A stretch of DNA of 64,000 nucleotides from Paenibacillus sp. G2S3 (GTDB lineage Bacteria > Bacillota > Bacilli > Paenibacillales > Paenibacillaceae): NCBI RefSeq assembly GCF_030123105.1, contig NZ_CP126095.1, positions 5,022,001 through 5,086,000 of the forward strand. The letters are read 5' to 3'. The notes under the pieces were generated by a model. It saw only the letters and a program-made list of their open reading frames with translations. It did not search any database and was not told the origin of the DNA. Of this stretch, positions 16,531 through 24,397 are shown piece after piece. A program made the translations under genes and the position numbers. The number at the start of each line of letters is the position of its first letter. The first letter of the stretch is position 1.

Positions 16531-16630
16531 GAATGATGATCGGAAACCGAGAGTACAGCGATAGGAGCAAAGCTTGGGACAACTTTTCGGGCACCATACC
16601 CATTAGAAAAGTCTAGCTGGATACAAAAAA

Positions 16631-16680
16631 AAGGCGCTGCTGCAAAACCATTTCATGGCTTTGCAACAGCGCCCTTTTTG
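16631..16680 (+). terminator. Terminator of the sigma/anti-sigma operon
   Basis: AAGGCGCTGCTGCAAA / TTTGCAACAGCGCC stem followed by CTTTTTG. Confidence 0.85.
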
Positions 16681-16718
16681 TTGTCGATTAATATATATGT
16701 TGAAGAAGAAGTGATTAG

Positions 16719-17008
16719 ATGGGTGCAAAAAATAAAGTTATTGCTGGTGACTATGAAGGTAAAGTAATAATGTCTACTCTTGGAATTGTAAATTTGCAAA
16801 CTGGTTTTTTAAAAACAATCACAATAGACAAAAACACTGTAGAGGATTAGTGGGAGGATTTCTACTCGGACCGGTTGGTTTGCTCGATGGCCTTTCAGCT
16901 AAGAATAAAGGAGTTCATATAATTGCAGTTCAGTTCAAGGATGGAAAGAAGAGTTTAATAGAGATAGACGAAAAACTTTACAAAGCTTTTTTGAAGAATT
17001 GTTTTTAG
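16719..17008 (+). pseudogene. Frameshifted/deleted small protein gene with Gly-rich hairpin
   Basis: The first part (16719-16850) encodes MGAKNKVIAGDYEGKVIMST to KNTVED and then hits TAG. A second frame (+2) continues as RGLVGGFLLGPVGLLDGLSA and ends DEKLYKAFLKNCF at 17008. Intact relatives of this DUF-type protein have a continuous chain with this glycine-rich membrane-like hairpin in the middle, so an internal deletion with frameshift is likely. Ribosome binding site GAAGAAG is weak. Confidence 0.65.
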
Positions 17009-17021
17009 AGAAAGTACATAG

Positions 17022-17066
17022 TGTAAAAGAGCCGTTGTAGGTTAATCCTATGATGGCTCTTTTACA
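17022..17066 (+). terminator. Terminator after the pseudogene
   Basis: TGTAAAAGAGCC / GGCTCTTTTACA stem. Confidence 0.75.
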
Positions 17067-17095
17067 TGTTCAATACCGCTATGATAACGGGACTC

Positions 17096-17125
17096 AAAAA
17101 AAGAACGCCCACCATGGACGTTCCT
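17096..17125 (-). terminator. Terminator of the DUF2798 gene
   Basis: GAACGTCC-ATGGT-GGGCGTTC hairpin followed by TTTTTTT on the minus strand. Confidence 0.75.
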
Positions 17126-17158
17126 GAGATTCTTATTCGTATACAACGTTTCAGCTAG

Positions 17159-17671
17159 TTACGCATTTACACTTTCTGTTTTACGATCCTGTCTTGTGTG
17201 TAATGTTTTCATCGCAAATCTTGCTATCGGCTGAGCAACCAACAGTTCAATCCAAAATGCTATACCAAAGTTTCTTGGCCAGATATGAAGGAAGTTTTTA
17301 AGTGGCTCTAGACTTATTTGTTTCGTCCCAACCCATGTGCCGATAATCGATAGTAAAATAGATAACACCGTAACATTCAATAAAGTATTCAACAGCACCC
17401 TAGCATTAAATCCATCGGTTTGTCCCATGAATTTCGGCATCACTTTCCCAACAATCGGCCCAGCAACTAATCTTACGGAAAAAACTACGATCATCCACAT
17501 AAACGGAATAACCTTTAGTGTATCTATATACACTTCCTTACTGAAGCCACGTTCCAACCCCACAATAATAGGGGCAATAGTGTTTACTGAAATGATTGAA
17601 ATAATGAGTAAAAATAATATACCTTCTTTTCCGTTTCTGGGCAGTCTTGTGTCTCCATGCATGTTTGTCAT
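17159..17671 (-). CDS. DUF2798-type integral membrane protein
   Basis: 170 residues with four predicted membrane helices (about 18-38, 52-72, 96-116, 132-152). The central IPFMWMIVVFSVRLVAGPI resembles the DUF2798 repeat. Function unknown; relatives are small inner-membrane proteins. The start Met (MTNMHGD) lacks a strong Shine-Dalgarno sequence, and the second Met three codons in is an alternative. Confidence 0.65.
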   Translation of the reverse strand: MTNMHGDTRLPRNGKEGILFLLIISIISVNTIAPIIVGLERGFSKEVYIDTLKVIPFMWMIVVFSVRLVAGPIVGKVMPKFMGQTDGFNARVLLNTLLNVTVLSILLSIIGTWVGTKQISLEPLKNFLHIWPRNFGIAFWIELLVAQPIARFAMKTLHTRQDRKTESVNA

Positions 17672-17962
17672 CTCCGTGAATCATATTTCAGATGGCAGAC
17701 GTATCATGAGACATATATTTTTGGCCCAAAAAAAGACCAATATCTCTACACACTGATTTAATAATTATAGCACTTTTTTTCAAATGAATGTCAGACCTCT
17801 ATTTAAGATATATTAAATCCCTCTGCCCTTTAGTTCAATCATAAAGATTTATACTATCTCTGCGATAAGCGCATGGCGATAAATCTGGTATCAGTGCATC
17901 CGTTAGCAAGCTCAAAATTCCAGCCTTCCTAATTCTCTTCCTTTTGAATTTTTGTGCCTGTA

Positions 17963-18064
17963 GACAGCAAAAAACCTTACAAAGTAAGGTTTTTTGCTAA
18001 GTGGGCCCTGAGGGACTCGAACCCCCGACCAATCGGTTATGAGCCGACCGCTCTAACCAACTGA
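17963..18064. repeat. Left boundary repeat: terminator plus 3' part of tRNA-Ile (attL-like)
   Basis: Near-identical direct repeat of 24563-24667. It contains the tRNA terminator and 63 of the 74 bases of tRNA-Ile(CAT) (18002-18064), ending in the D arm, after which the sequence diverges (CTGA then TATAGAGG instead of GCTAAGGG). Weaker similarity continues for about 65 bases leftward (17898-17962 against 24498-24562). Fits the displaced 3' end left by integration into a tRNA gene. Confidence 0.75.
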
Positions 18065-18245
18065 TATAGAGGAAAGGGATAAACGCCTTAAACTCTATTC
18101 AGAAATTCTTGTTATTATTGGAATTATCTAATATTGATTAAATTGAATTAAAATGAGTTTGTGACCAAATTCGTGACCAATGTGACCCTTAGACCCTGGA
18201 GTTTGTCCTACAATCAATCTATCCAATGGCCGCGCCTTGAAATAC

Positions 18246-18377
18246 TCATAAGTTCTGTGTGCAGCCATCCGTCGAAGATGATAGCCGTTTCAGTGGCATA
18301 TCCACTTCAATCTTCCGCTGAGTAATTTCACCTGTTTTATCCAGATATATCATTTCAATTGTTTGGCCGATACTCAT
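18246..18377 (-). pseudogene. Small protein remnant (43 codons)
   Basis: Reads MSIGQTIEMIYLDKTGEITQ and RKIEVDMPLKRL, after which the frame degrades; a second frame just beyond reads RRMAAHRTYEYFKARPLD. The two pieces look like parts of one conserved small Paenibacillus-type protein joined by a frameshift. Start ATG has no clear ribosome binding site. Confidence 0.45.
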
Positions 18378-18387
18378 TCACATATGT

Positions 18388-18418
18388 AAAAAATCCGTCA
18401 GTTGTGCTGACGGATTAA
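18388..18418 (-). terminator. Terminator of the yjcZ-like gene at 18443
   Basis: CCGTCAG-CACAA-CTGACGG followed by ATTTTTTAC on the minus strand. Confidence 0.8.
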
Positions 18419-18442
18419 ACGATTGAGAGTTCGGCTAACATT

Positions 18443-18571
18443 TTATAACAAGATAGTCTTAGAAATAATTACAAGGAGAATAAACAGTACCAAGATTGCA
18501 CCGGTAGATGTAAAGGCTCCTCCGATACCACCGCCATATCCACCGCCAAAGCCAGCAACATTTTCGCTCAT
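18443..18571 (-). CDS. YjcZ-family small membrane protein (42 aa)
   Basis: MSENVAGFGGGYGGGIGGAF then TSTGAILVLFILLVIISKTI. Gly-rich head and conserved C-terminal membrane helix of the YjcZ family, paralogous to the genes at 12670, 18881 and 19016. GGAGG lies eight bases before the ATG. Confidence 0.85.
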   Translation of the reverse strand: MSENVAGFGGGYGGGIGGAFTSTGAILVLFILLVIISKTILL

Positions 18572-18765
18572 TTCAAATTACCTCCTCTGCATTTGAGTAC
18601 ATCTTAGCTTATGCAATTCCCCCCATAGCGCTTGGGTAAATAGGTAATGAGATATCTATCCATTTAAAGCCCCGACTGTGGGCAAAGGTTAGAATGAGGA
18701 TCTGGACCAAATCAGGCATGCTGCATAGTCCAGTATTTACAGAGTTTATCGTATAAACCTAAACT

Positions 18766-18794
18766 ACCCCCAACGACTTAATGTTGATGGGGGC
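18766..18794 (-). terminator. Hairpin repeat / terminator of the yjcZ-like gene at 18881
   Basis: CCCCCATCAAC-loop-GTTGGGGG type hairpin with ATTAAG in the loop, one of four related hairpins in this element. Confidence 0.6.
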
Positions 18795-18880
18795 AACTTT
18801 CATTATCTTCATTACAAATCCGCAAGTATCTACTGGCAGATATCCACTATGGGTGCTGGTCATAGTGGGAGGTTTGAAAC

Positions 18881-18988
18881 TTAAATCAAGAAAGTTTTAG
18901 ATATGATTACCAACAATATAAACAGAACCAGAATTGCAGTCGTAGAAGTAAAACCTCCGCCAAACCCTCCAGCAAATTCACCCATCAT
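18881..18988 (-). CDS. YjcZ-family small membrane protein (35 aa)
   Basis: MMGEFAGGFGGGFTSTTAIL followed by VLFILLVIISKTFLI. Shortest paralogue of the local YjcZ group; two adjacent ATG codons are possible starts, and GGAGG precedes the first by three bases and the second by six, favouring the second. Confidence 0.82.
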   Translation of the reverse strand: MMGEFAGGFGGGFTSTTAILVLFILLVIISKTFLI

Positions 18989-19015
18989 AATTCCTCCTTT
19001 GTAAATTAATACTAC

Positions 19016-19165
19016 TTAAAATATACAGGCTTTTGTAATGATGACCAACAAGATAAAGAGCACCAAGATTGCACCTGTGGATGTAAAGGCTCCACCAACA
19101 AAACGTTCAGGTTCACGTTCACGTTCTCCAATACCGCATCCGCATCCACCAACAAATTCGCCCAT
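19016..19165 (-). CDS. YjcZ-family small membrane protein with charged insert (49 aa)
   Basis: MGEFVGGCGCGIGERERE followed by PERFVGGAF and the conserved helix TGAILVLFILLVIITKACIF. The ERERE(P)ER insert between the Gly/Cys head and the helix is unusual for the family. GGAGG lies eight bases before the ATG. Confidence 0.83.
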   Translation of the reverse strand: MGEFVGGCGCGIGEREREPERFVGGAFTSTGAILVLFILLVIITKACIF

Positions 19166-19249
19166 TCGTGAATTCCTCCTTTGTAATTGAATACAAATGT
19201 AGGATATGCCAGTTTCCTGATCGTGCTTGGGTATTGAGATATGAAATTA

Positions 19250-19280
19250 ACCCCGCTAACCAATTAAGGTAGACGGGGTA
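19250..19280 (-). terminator. Hairpin repeat / terminator
   Basis: ACCCCGTCTACC / GGTTAGCGGGGT hairpin with TTAATT in the loop; same family as 18766, 21904 and 23152. Confidence 0.6.
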
Positions 19281-19320
19281 TTTGATATATTCATTTCTCA
19301 AGTAATAAACATCAGCAACC

Positions 19321-19407
19321 TTAACGCTCCCATTTCTGGACTGGACCCTCACAATCAATTATGCAGCCAGCTAGATCACCACGGCGTTCAAGTATATCTA
19401 CCTGTGA
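19321..19407 (-). pseudogene. C-terminal remnant (DUF3006-like?)
   Basis: 28 codons reading VDILERRGDLAGCIIDCEGP then VQKWER before TAA, opening after an in-frame stop. It looks like a real protein tail. Resemblance to small DUF3006-type proteins is a guess. Confidence 0.3.
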
Positions 19408-19481
19408 CTATGACAAAGCAGCCGAAAGGAATTCAGAGTCTGTCTTTAGGACTTTGTATATATTACTCAATATAATCACTC

Positions 19482-19721
19482 CTAAAAAGATAAGGTACAA
19501 AGCGCTGCTCCTAATACAATAACTCCTACGATCATCACAACAACACCTTTTCTGTTTTTCAAATAGTTATATCCACCAATAGATATGAGGGCTCCACACA
19601 TCATTACAACCAACAAAGATTGTTGTTCCTCAACATCATAATCATTGAACAATAATGAAATGCCTAGAAGAATTGTTGCCGCACAAAAATGGACACCAAA
19701 TTCTTTGAAGATTTTCTTCAT
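19482..19721 (-). CDS. Small integral membrane protein (79 aa)
   Basis: MKKIFKEFGVHFCAATILLG start with AGGAG six bases upstream. Three hydrophobic segments (FCAATILLGISLLF, LLVVMMCGALISIGGY, GVVVMIVGVIVLGAAL). It lies 32 bases behind the next small membrane protein gene on the same strand, probably one transcript. Function unknown. Confidence 0.65.
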   Translation of the reverse strand: MKKIFKEFGVHFCAATILLGISLLFNDYDVEEQQSLLVVMMCGALISIGGYNYLKNRKGVVVMIVGVIVLGAALCTLSF

Positions 19722-19753
19722 TACAGCACTCCTATGTATTAGAATCCCTGGCC

Positions 19754-19897
19754 TCATTTTCTCTGCTTTATGTATTTCTTAATCAAATAAAACAATACAA
19801 ATCCTAACAGTATCATTCCAAGTATGGTGATCCATAGAATCGTTTGATTCCCTACGAAAAAGTATGTATTTCTGTATTGAAAATCTTCATTGTTCAT
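19754..19897 (-). CDS. Small membrane protein (47 aa)
   Basis: MNNEDFQYRNTYFFVGNQT then a membrane helix ILWITILGMILLGFVLFYLI and a basic tail KKYIKQRK. GGAGC lies 10 bases before the ATG. Together with the preceding gene it may form a membrane pair. Family not recognised. Confidence 0.6.
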   Translation of the reverse strand: MNNEDFQYRNTYFFVGNQTILWITILGMILLGFVLFYLIKKYIKQRK

Positions 19898-19988
19898 CAG
19901 TATAAAAGCTCCTTGTTCTACGAACTATCTATTTCTTCGCAACCCATCGTTTTCCAACTTTGAAGTCCTTCTTAATTACTTTATTATC

Positions 19989-20540
19989 CTATGAATCCAG
20001 TATAAACCTGGGCTCTGACTCAAGGATATCCTTTGCTTTATCAATCTGCCCTGACTTGAAAAAGTTTATAATTTCTATAAGGTCACTTCTACTATGTAAT
20101 CTTACGGCGTTATAACTAGCAAGTTCTTCACACGCTGAGGTATATTGATTTGAGGATATTACCATGGACTTTTTAGCCCTGTAATATCTCATGGAACTAT
20201 AGATCTCTTGAACAGCTCCTAACCCTACTGGATAGGAATAACGCTTTGCCTGAACGACATTTCGAACCCCCTCCCCGTCTGTAAACACTAAGTCAGATCC
20301 AAAATTTCTGCCTCCTTTCGTTTTATATGCATCACTATAACCCATGGCCAAAAATAAACGATACAGATATTCTACAAAGCCAGTTCCGTCTTCCATTCGG
20401 TCTATGTCCTGGATCGTAATCTTAAGTGGATCAATTACTATACTTTGGGGAGGGTAACTCTTCTTTCTTGATAAAACTTTGAATACAAAAACAGCAGTAA
20501 CGATAACAAGAATAACCAACAAAATTATCATTTTTGTCAA
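19989..20540 (-). CDS. Membrane-anchored Mrr-like restriction endonuclease domain protein
   Basis: About 183 residues. An N-terminal membrane helix (MIILLVILVIVTAVFVFKVL) is followed by a PD-(D/E)xK nuclease domain of the Mrr/restriction_endonuclease type. GFVEYLYRLFLAMGYSDAY is the leading helix, and NFGSDLVFTDGEG and VVQAKRYSYPVG hold the catalytic Asp and QxK. SSMRYYRAKKSMVISSNQYT is the conserved third strand. In Firmicutes such anchored Mrr domains are of unknown role, possibly defence or DNA uptake. Start TTG (20540) or ATG (20531). It sits in the cryptic prophage. Confidence 0.78.
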   Translation of the reverse strand: MTKMIILLVILVIVTAVFVFKVLSRKKSYPPQSIVIDPLKITIQDIDRMEDGTGFVEYLYRLFLAMGYSDAYKTKGGRNFGSDLVFTDGEGVRNVVQAKRYSYPVGLGAVQEIYSSMRYYRAKKSMVISSNQYTSACEELASYNAVRLHSRSDLIEIINFFKSGQIDKAKDILESEPRFILDS

Positions 20541-20673
20541 CCAGCAACCCCCATTAATATAAATTATTTGGAACATTATGTATATATGACTGGTAAGAAA
20601 AAGCCCTAGACTACTGTTGGTTTTTGGACTCACGTTTCCCGTTAGCGTAAGCCCTTGCTAGTCCTGAATATCA

Positions 20674-21150
20674 TTAACTAATGAATACTTGTGTTCTTCT
20701 TCCTACTTCAATTCGTTCAGTAAATTTTCCTCCTGTATATTCTTCTATTGCCTTTTTCCAAAAGAGTTGAGCGGGCTTGTTGTTATCTATTTGGTAAACT
20801 TCCCATTTTCCCTGGTGCATATCAAATATATCTTTAGCAACCAATCTCCCTAATCCCAGCCTACGATACTTCTTCGCAATAAAAAATTCAGCAATAGAAA
20901 AATAGGCGTCATCTTCTTCCCGATTTTTTAATTTGACTAAGACAAATCCAACAATTTTCCCATTGAGACTGATTAAATATGGATAATTGGGGTCTTTAGA
21001 CCAATATTCATCAATTGGATAATTACCATATTTACCGTTTGCCTCAAACTGCAACTCCATAAATTCTGAGAAATCATAAATATAGAATTGTAACAGGTTG
21101 CTGAGTATTTCTTTATGTTCCAAGGTTGCTATTTTGATTTCATAGTCCAT
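20674..21150 (-). CDS. GNAT-family N-acetyltransferase
   Basis: About 158 residues of the GCN5-related acetyltransferase fold: KIVGFVLVKLK (beta 4), YFSIAEFFIAKKYRRLGLGR (acetyl-CoA P-loop region, motif RRLGLGR), then WEVYQIDNNKPAQLFWKKAI. Substrate unknown; relatives modify antibiotics, amino acids or proteins. GAGGG lies 12 bases before the chosen ATG; a Met four codons earlier overlaps that site. Confidence 0.82.
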   Translation of the reverse strand: MDYEIKIATLEHKEILSNLLQFYIYDFSEFMELQFEANGKYGNYPIDEYWSKDPNYPYLISLNGKIVGFVLVKLKNREEDDAYFSIAEFFIAKKYRRLGLGRLVAKDIFDMHQGKWEVYQIDNNKPAQLFWKKAIEEYTGGKFTERIEVGRRTQVFIS

Positions 21151-21226
21151 GTTTGATACCATCCCTCTGTAGATTCAACTATCGTTTCCCGTTAGTTAAG
21201 TCCCAAAAAAAACATGTTGCGATAAA

Positions 21227-21682
21227 TTACTTTATAGTGTCGTGCTCATAGATTTTGGTGGGTCGTCCCCATTCGAAATTATCCAAACCGATTTCTCTGA
21301 ATCCATATTTCTCATAGTAACGAATATGGTCAGTCGTTATATAAACCTTCGTATATCCCAATTGCCCCACCATTTTTCTGGCATGCTCCAACAATACTGA
21401 ACCTAAACCTTGCCCTCGCTCATTCTCGTCAATGAACAAAGGAGCAATCCATGGCGATAAATCTTTTCGAATTATATATTCCTGCTCAATCAATTGATAA
21501 AATCCAATTATTTTGTCGTTTTTTAATAGCAGAAATGTTAATGGCAAACCATCTTCAGCCGATAAACTCTCGTCAATTTTAGGGAGTACCACGTTCTGTA
21601 CGTTTGGCCATTTTTCTTTAACATATTCAGCAAACTCTATATGACGCTCTGGACAATCTATTATAGATTTAATAGCTTGCAT
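21227..21682 (-). CDS. GNAT-family N-acetyltransferase
   Basis: 151 residues. Acetyl-CoA-binding motif ERGQGLGSVLLEHA near 90-103, preceded by SPWIAPLFIDEN, and followed by KVYITTDHIRYYEKYGFREI typical of the C-terminal half. It is not closely similar to the neighbouring GNAT at 20674. AAGGAG lies seven bases before the ATG. Substrate unknown. Confidence 0.85.
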   Translation of the reverse strand: MQAIKSIIDCPERHIEFAEYVKEKWPNVQNVVLPKIDESLSAEDGLPLTFLLLKNDKIIGFYQLIEQEYIIRKDLSPWIAPLFIDENERGQGLGSVLLEHARKMVGQLGYTKVYITTDHIRYYEKYGFREIGLDNFEWGRPTKIYEHDTIK

Positions 21683-21903
21683 TAAGTCACTCCTTCATAA
21701 ATACGGTTCTTGATGAATATCACCTTCAAAAAAAGGTGCTTTCAGATTACACCTTATGTTAACTGCGGGAAACGGAAAGTTTAGTTTAAGTTAAACTATA
21801 CTGCCTGTTAGCTTGATGAGGCGCCCGCCAGTCTAATACATTATTTTTACAGAAATGTTTCGATAGATGATGCACAGTACGAAAACACAAGTTACTAAAC
21901 GAA

Positions 21904-21943
21904 AAAACACCCCATCAACTTAATTGGTAGAGGGGGTGTTTTT
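21904..21943. terminator. Bidirectional hairpin of the element's repeat family
   Basis: AAAAACACCCC-ATCAACTTAATTGGTAGA-GGGGGTGTTTTT, flanked by A and T runs on both sides. It serves the lipoprotein pseudogene and recurs in related form at 18766, 19250 and 23152. Confidence 0.75.
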
Positions 21944-21950
21944 ATGAGTT

Positions 21951-22518
21951 CTACTCCATCGAGTAAGCTGCCAAGGCATCAGAAAATTGCATTGAATCTG
22001 AATTCCCCTCGTCATCAAACATAAAAGCTATGCAATAAATTAGCTTTGCTCTATCTTTATTTTTAATTGCTTCTTCTGCTGACTCTTGATTCAAGAACTC
22101 TTTTATCTCAGTATCATAGTAAAAATTGAGGTTGTGTTTTGTCGTTTCAACTGCATTTTTCTCTCCATACATTTTCTTTAGTTGTGCTTTTGTCATTCCA
22201 ATTTCCGTACCCCGCTTCCCCCCCATAAGTTCCTTTTGATTCTGTTGGCAAATAGAGCAACACAATTTTTCCATTCCTAAAAATAGCAGATACTCCAGAG
22301 TCATAGTTTATAAACGGGAGCATGAGCTTATCTTCTTCTCCATTGCCCAACACCTTATCCACCTCTTCACGACTCATCCCATAACTCACGATTTCCTTTT
22401 CTTTGTCCAATTTAACAATAGCAAGATCTTCAGCTGAAATACTACTCTCCGTTGATCCGCAAGCAGCTAATACAACTAAAAACAACAAGGCAAGGAAACC
22501 GCGGCGCATCTTCATCAT
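21951..22518 (-). pseudogene. Lipoprotein gene interrupted by a frameshift in a seven-G run
   Basis: The 5' frame (from 22518) encodes a lipoprotein signal FLVVLAACGS and a first domain with SYGMSREEVDKVLGNG, and would end after WREKCS. The 3' frame continues as RGTEIGMTKAQLKKMYGEKN through to ALAAYSME at 21951. Removing one G from the run at 22218-22224 joins the two into one protein of about 188 residues with two similar SmpA/OmlA-like repeats (GMSREEVDKVLG, GMTKAQLKKMYG). Either a decayed gene, a phase-variable tract, or a sequencing error. Confidence 0.75.
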
Positions 22519-22606
22519 CCTTTGAATATTTTCCTGATTTTACCATGTAATAAAGAAAGAAAAAAGCCCACCAGCCGAAGCCAGCGAGCTTAATTAAATC
22601 CTTGCT

Positions 22607-23029
22607 TTAATCAGATACCAGAATAGCATCAAAGCTTTCTGGACCAACACGAATTGTCCCAAGCAAGTTAGACGAAACAAAAGCAGTATAAGTCAATTGC
22701 GGCGTTACTGAGGGATTAAAATCATCAGCAGAGAAAGTAATTACTTGTGGCGCCAATACACTTAGGTTAAAGGTCGATGTGGCTGAGTAAACTAATGGAT
22801 CAGTAGGTAATGTTCCTCTTACAATGGTTATAGTAATCCCTAAGAAAGCCAAGGGCAGTTGTAATGATATAGTACCTTTCAAAATAACACGAGGATTGGT
22901 TGTCACTCCTTCTGATATAAGCCCTACTTGTCCGAATAACTGTGGAGTGTTTAGTAATGTAATTGGAATTGCAATAGAATTTGCATAGCTCGCATTCTGC
23001 GACGTTCTTCCATCAAGATAAGTTCCCAA
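22607..23029 (-). CDS. Unknown beta-rich protein (140 aa)
   Basis: MGTYLDGRTSQNASYANSIA..., ending SFDAILVSD. It is Thr/Ser/Leu-rich with predicted alternating beta strands and no charged clusters, signal peptide or Cys. The composition recalls spore-surface or structural proteins, but I cannot name a family. A TTG start is set by AGGAGG eight bases upstream, a strong site. Confidence 0.6.
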   Translation of the reverse strand: MGTYLDGRTSQNASYANSIAIPITLLNTPQLFGQVGLISEGVTTNPRVILKGTISLQLPLAFLGITITIVRGTLPTDPLVYSATSTFNLSVLAPQVITFSADDFNPSVTPQLTYTAFVSSNLLGTIRVGPESFDAILVSD

Positions 23030-23151
23030 ATGAAAAACCTCCTTTTTATAAGATACAGTATTGTATGTCCTAAAGGGTTTTATAGTTTGGACCTTTCATC
23101 AGAGAAAAACGTTTGATTAAGAGCTTATTTACAATGAGAGAAATGAAATAG

Positions 23152-23188
23152 ACCCCACCGACCATTTAAGGTTGACGGGGTGTTTTTT
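23152..23188. terminator. Hairpin of the element's repeat family
   Basis: ACCCCACCGACC / GGTTGACGGGGT with ATTTAA in the loop and a run of seven T after it on the plus strand. The pseudogene at 23187 begins inside its T run, so it has lost its 5' end. Confidence 0.6.
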
Positions 23189-23492
23189 TATACACGCTTA
23201 TGATGGAAGTGTTGCAACTAAGAGCTTAACTATTGCTCAAGGACATAATAATTGGAATCCAGCATACTTTATTACCGAGCAAGGTACAAATAATCCTGGA
23301 TATATTACAGGTGGATATGCATATGGCTGGGCAAAATGGAAAATGTCATCTACAGGCACTGTAGGAGCTCTTAGCAGTACTTAGACTGTAGATATTAAGG
23401 GAAGCAATGCTAACCATGTTTATAGAAAATTAACTACTGATAAAATTAATGGAAATGGTTATGATTGGACACAAATTCAACTATTAATTTAG
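23187..23492 (+). pseudogene. 5'-truncated secreted-type protein with internal TAG
   Basis: A continuous frame reads HAYDGSVATKSLTIAQGHNN through YITGGYAYGWAKWKMSSTG to ALSST, then TAG (23382-23384), then TVDIKGSNANHVYRKLTTDK to QIQLLI. The phase and style continue across the stop, so it probably replaced a CAG. No start or ribosome binding site. Family not recognised. Confidence 0.6.
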
Positions 23493-23522
23493 CATGTAGT
23501 AGTATATTAATAACATTTATGT

Positions 23523-23566
23523 ATCAAGGCTCAGAAGTTCTCTACAACTGAGCCTTGATTTTTATA
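23523..23566 (+). terminator. Terminator
   Basis: ATCAAGGCTCAG / CTGAGCCTTGAT stem followed by TTTTTAT. Confidence 0.8.
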
Positions 23567-23676
23567 ATCATACAGACAAAAAATAATCAATAAGACTATA
23601 AAGTCATTAATATGATTATACTAATTATACAAATTATACAAGTCTGAAACAATTTTTATAGATATTATCAATAATT

Positions 23677-24199
23677 TCAGACTCTCCTAGTGATAATAAC
23701 CTTCTTGCTGGCTGCGTCATAGATGACTGTAGCCCCTAATGCCTCTGCTACAGCTCGTGTCGGTGTATAAGTAGTGCCTCTACCATCCCGATTACATGAC
23801 CATCAATGATTGCTTGGATAACCACATCTTTTTTAAGTTTGGCAGCGTCAGTGGCCACATCCAAAAATAAATTTTCCGTTAGCACTGCTGGCATGTTGCT
23901 CTCTCGTACCATGTGCAGAATATCTACCTTCTTACCCCGATTTATCACACCAACAGCAACCTTATTGAGCGTATCCATATTTTCTGTGTGCAGGACGTTT
24001 TGCAGTGCTACCGATGCGGTTGAGGCTTTTGTATATCTATACGTCTCAAAACCGCCAGAGCCACCCCCAGCGTTACTATGGATTGAAACCAGGATATCAG
24101 CGCCTGCTTTGTTGGCTAGATTTGTACGCTCTTTTAATTCCAGAAATACATCAGTGCTACGGGATAGCAACACCTGAACTCCATCATAATTTGTCTACA
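23677..24199 (-). pseudogene. N-acetylmuramoyl-L-alanine amidase (amidase_3) with stalk domain, broken at both ends
   Basis: The frame VQVLLSRSTDVFLELKERTN, ANKAGADILVSIHSNAGGG, MPAVLTENLFLD is a zinc amidase of the amidase_3 type with the H in SIHSNA and E in TEN. Its N-terminal part with the first His is missing (sequence turns unrelated at 24199). At the 3' end it shifts frame, and the tail TYTPTRAVAEALGATVIYDA, KKVIITRRV is a copper-amine-oxidase-N-type stalk domain like that of the CwlK-like gene. As a phage-type endolysin it pairs with the holin remnant just upstream. Confidence 0.8.
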
Positions 24200-24232
24200 T
24201 AAAATCGCCTGCAGCACACTGCCCACATTTAA

Positions 24233-24346
24233 TCAATTAGTCAGTACAACTAGGATGATTGCGGCTAAAGTAACTGCGTAAATAATTGTCCAATCAGGTA
24301 CCTTTGGAGTTTGTTTAAGGATATACCCAAGACTGAGTAATTTGTT
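24233..24346 (-). pseudogene. Phage holin remnant
   Basis: The tail LLSLGYILKQTPKVPDWTII and YAVTLAAIILVVLTN before a TGA shows the TPxVPDW turn and hydrophobic helix of Hol44-type phage holins. The 5' part is lost to a stop. It lies immediately upstream of the amidase remnant in the same orientation, i.e. a lysis cassette. Confidence 0.6.
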
Positions 24347-24397
24347 TTAAATGATAAGCTGCTGCTATAAGGCTATATAAAGCTAAAATGAATTACT

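Noticed and set aside
18002..18064. A functional tRNA-Ile at the left boundary
   Set aside because: The 5' acceptor strand and part of the D arm are replaced by unrelated sequence.
19012..19358. Two minus-strand frames of about 80 codons over the yjcZ cluster
   Set aside because: They overlap the well-supported yjcZ-like gene in other frames and lack ribosome binding sites.
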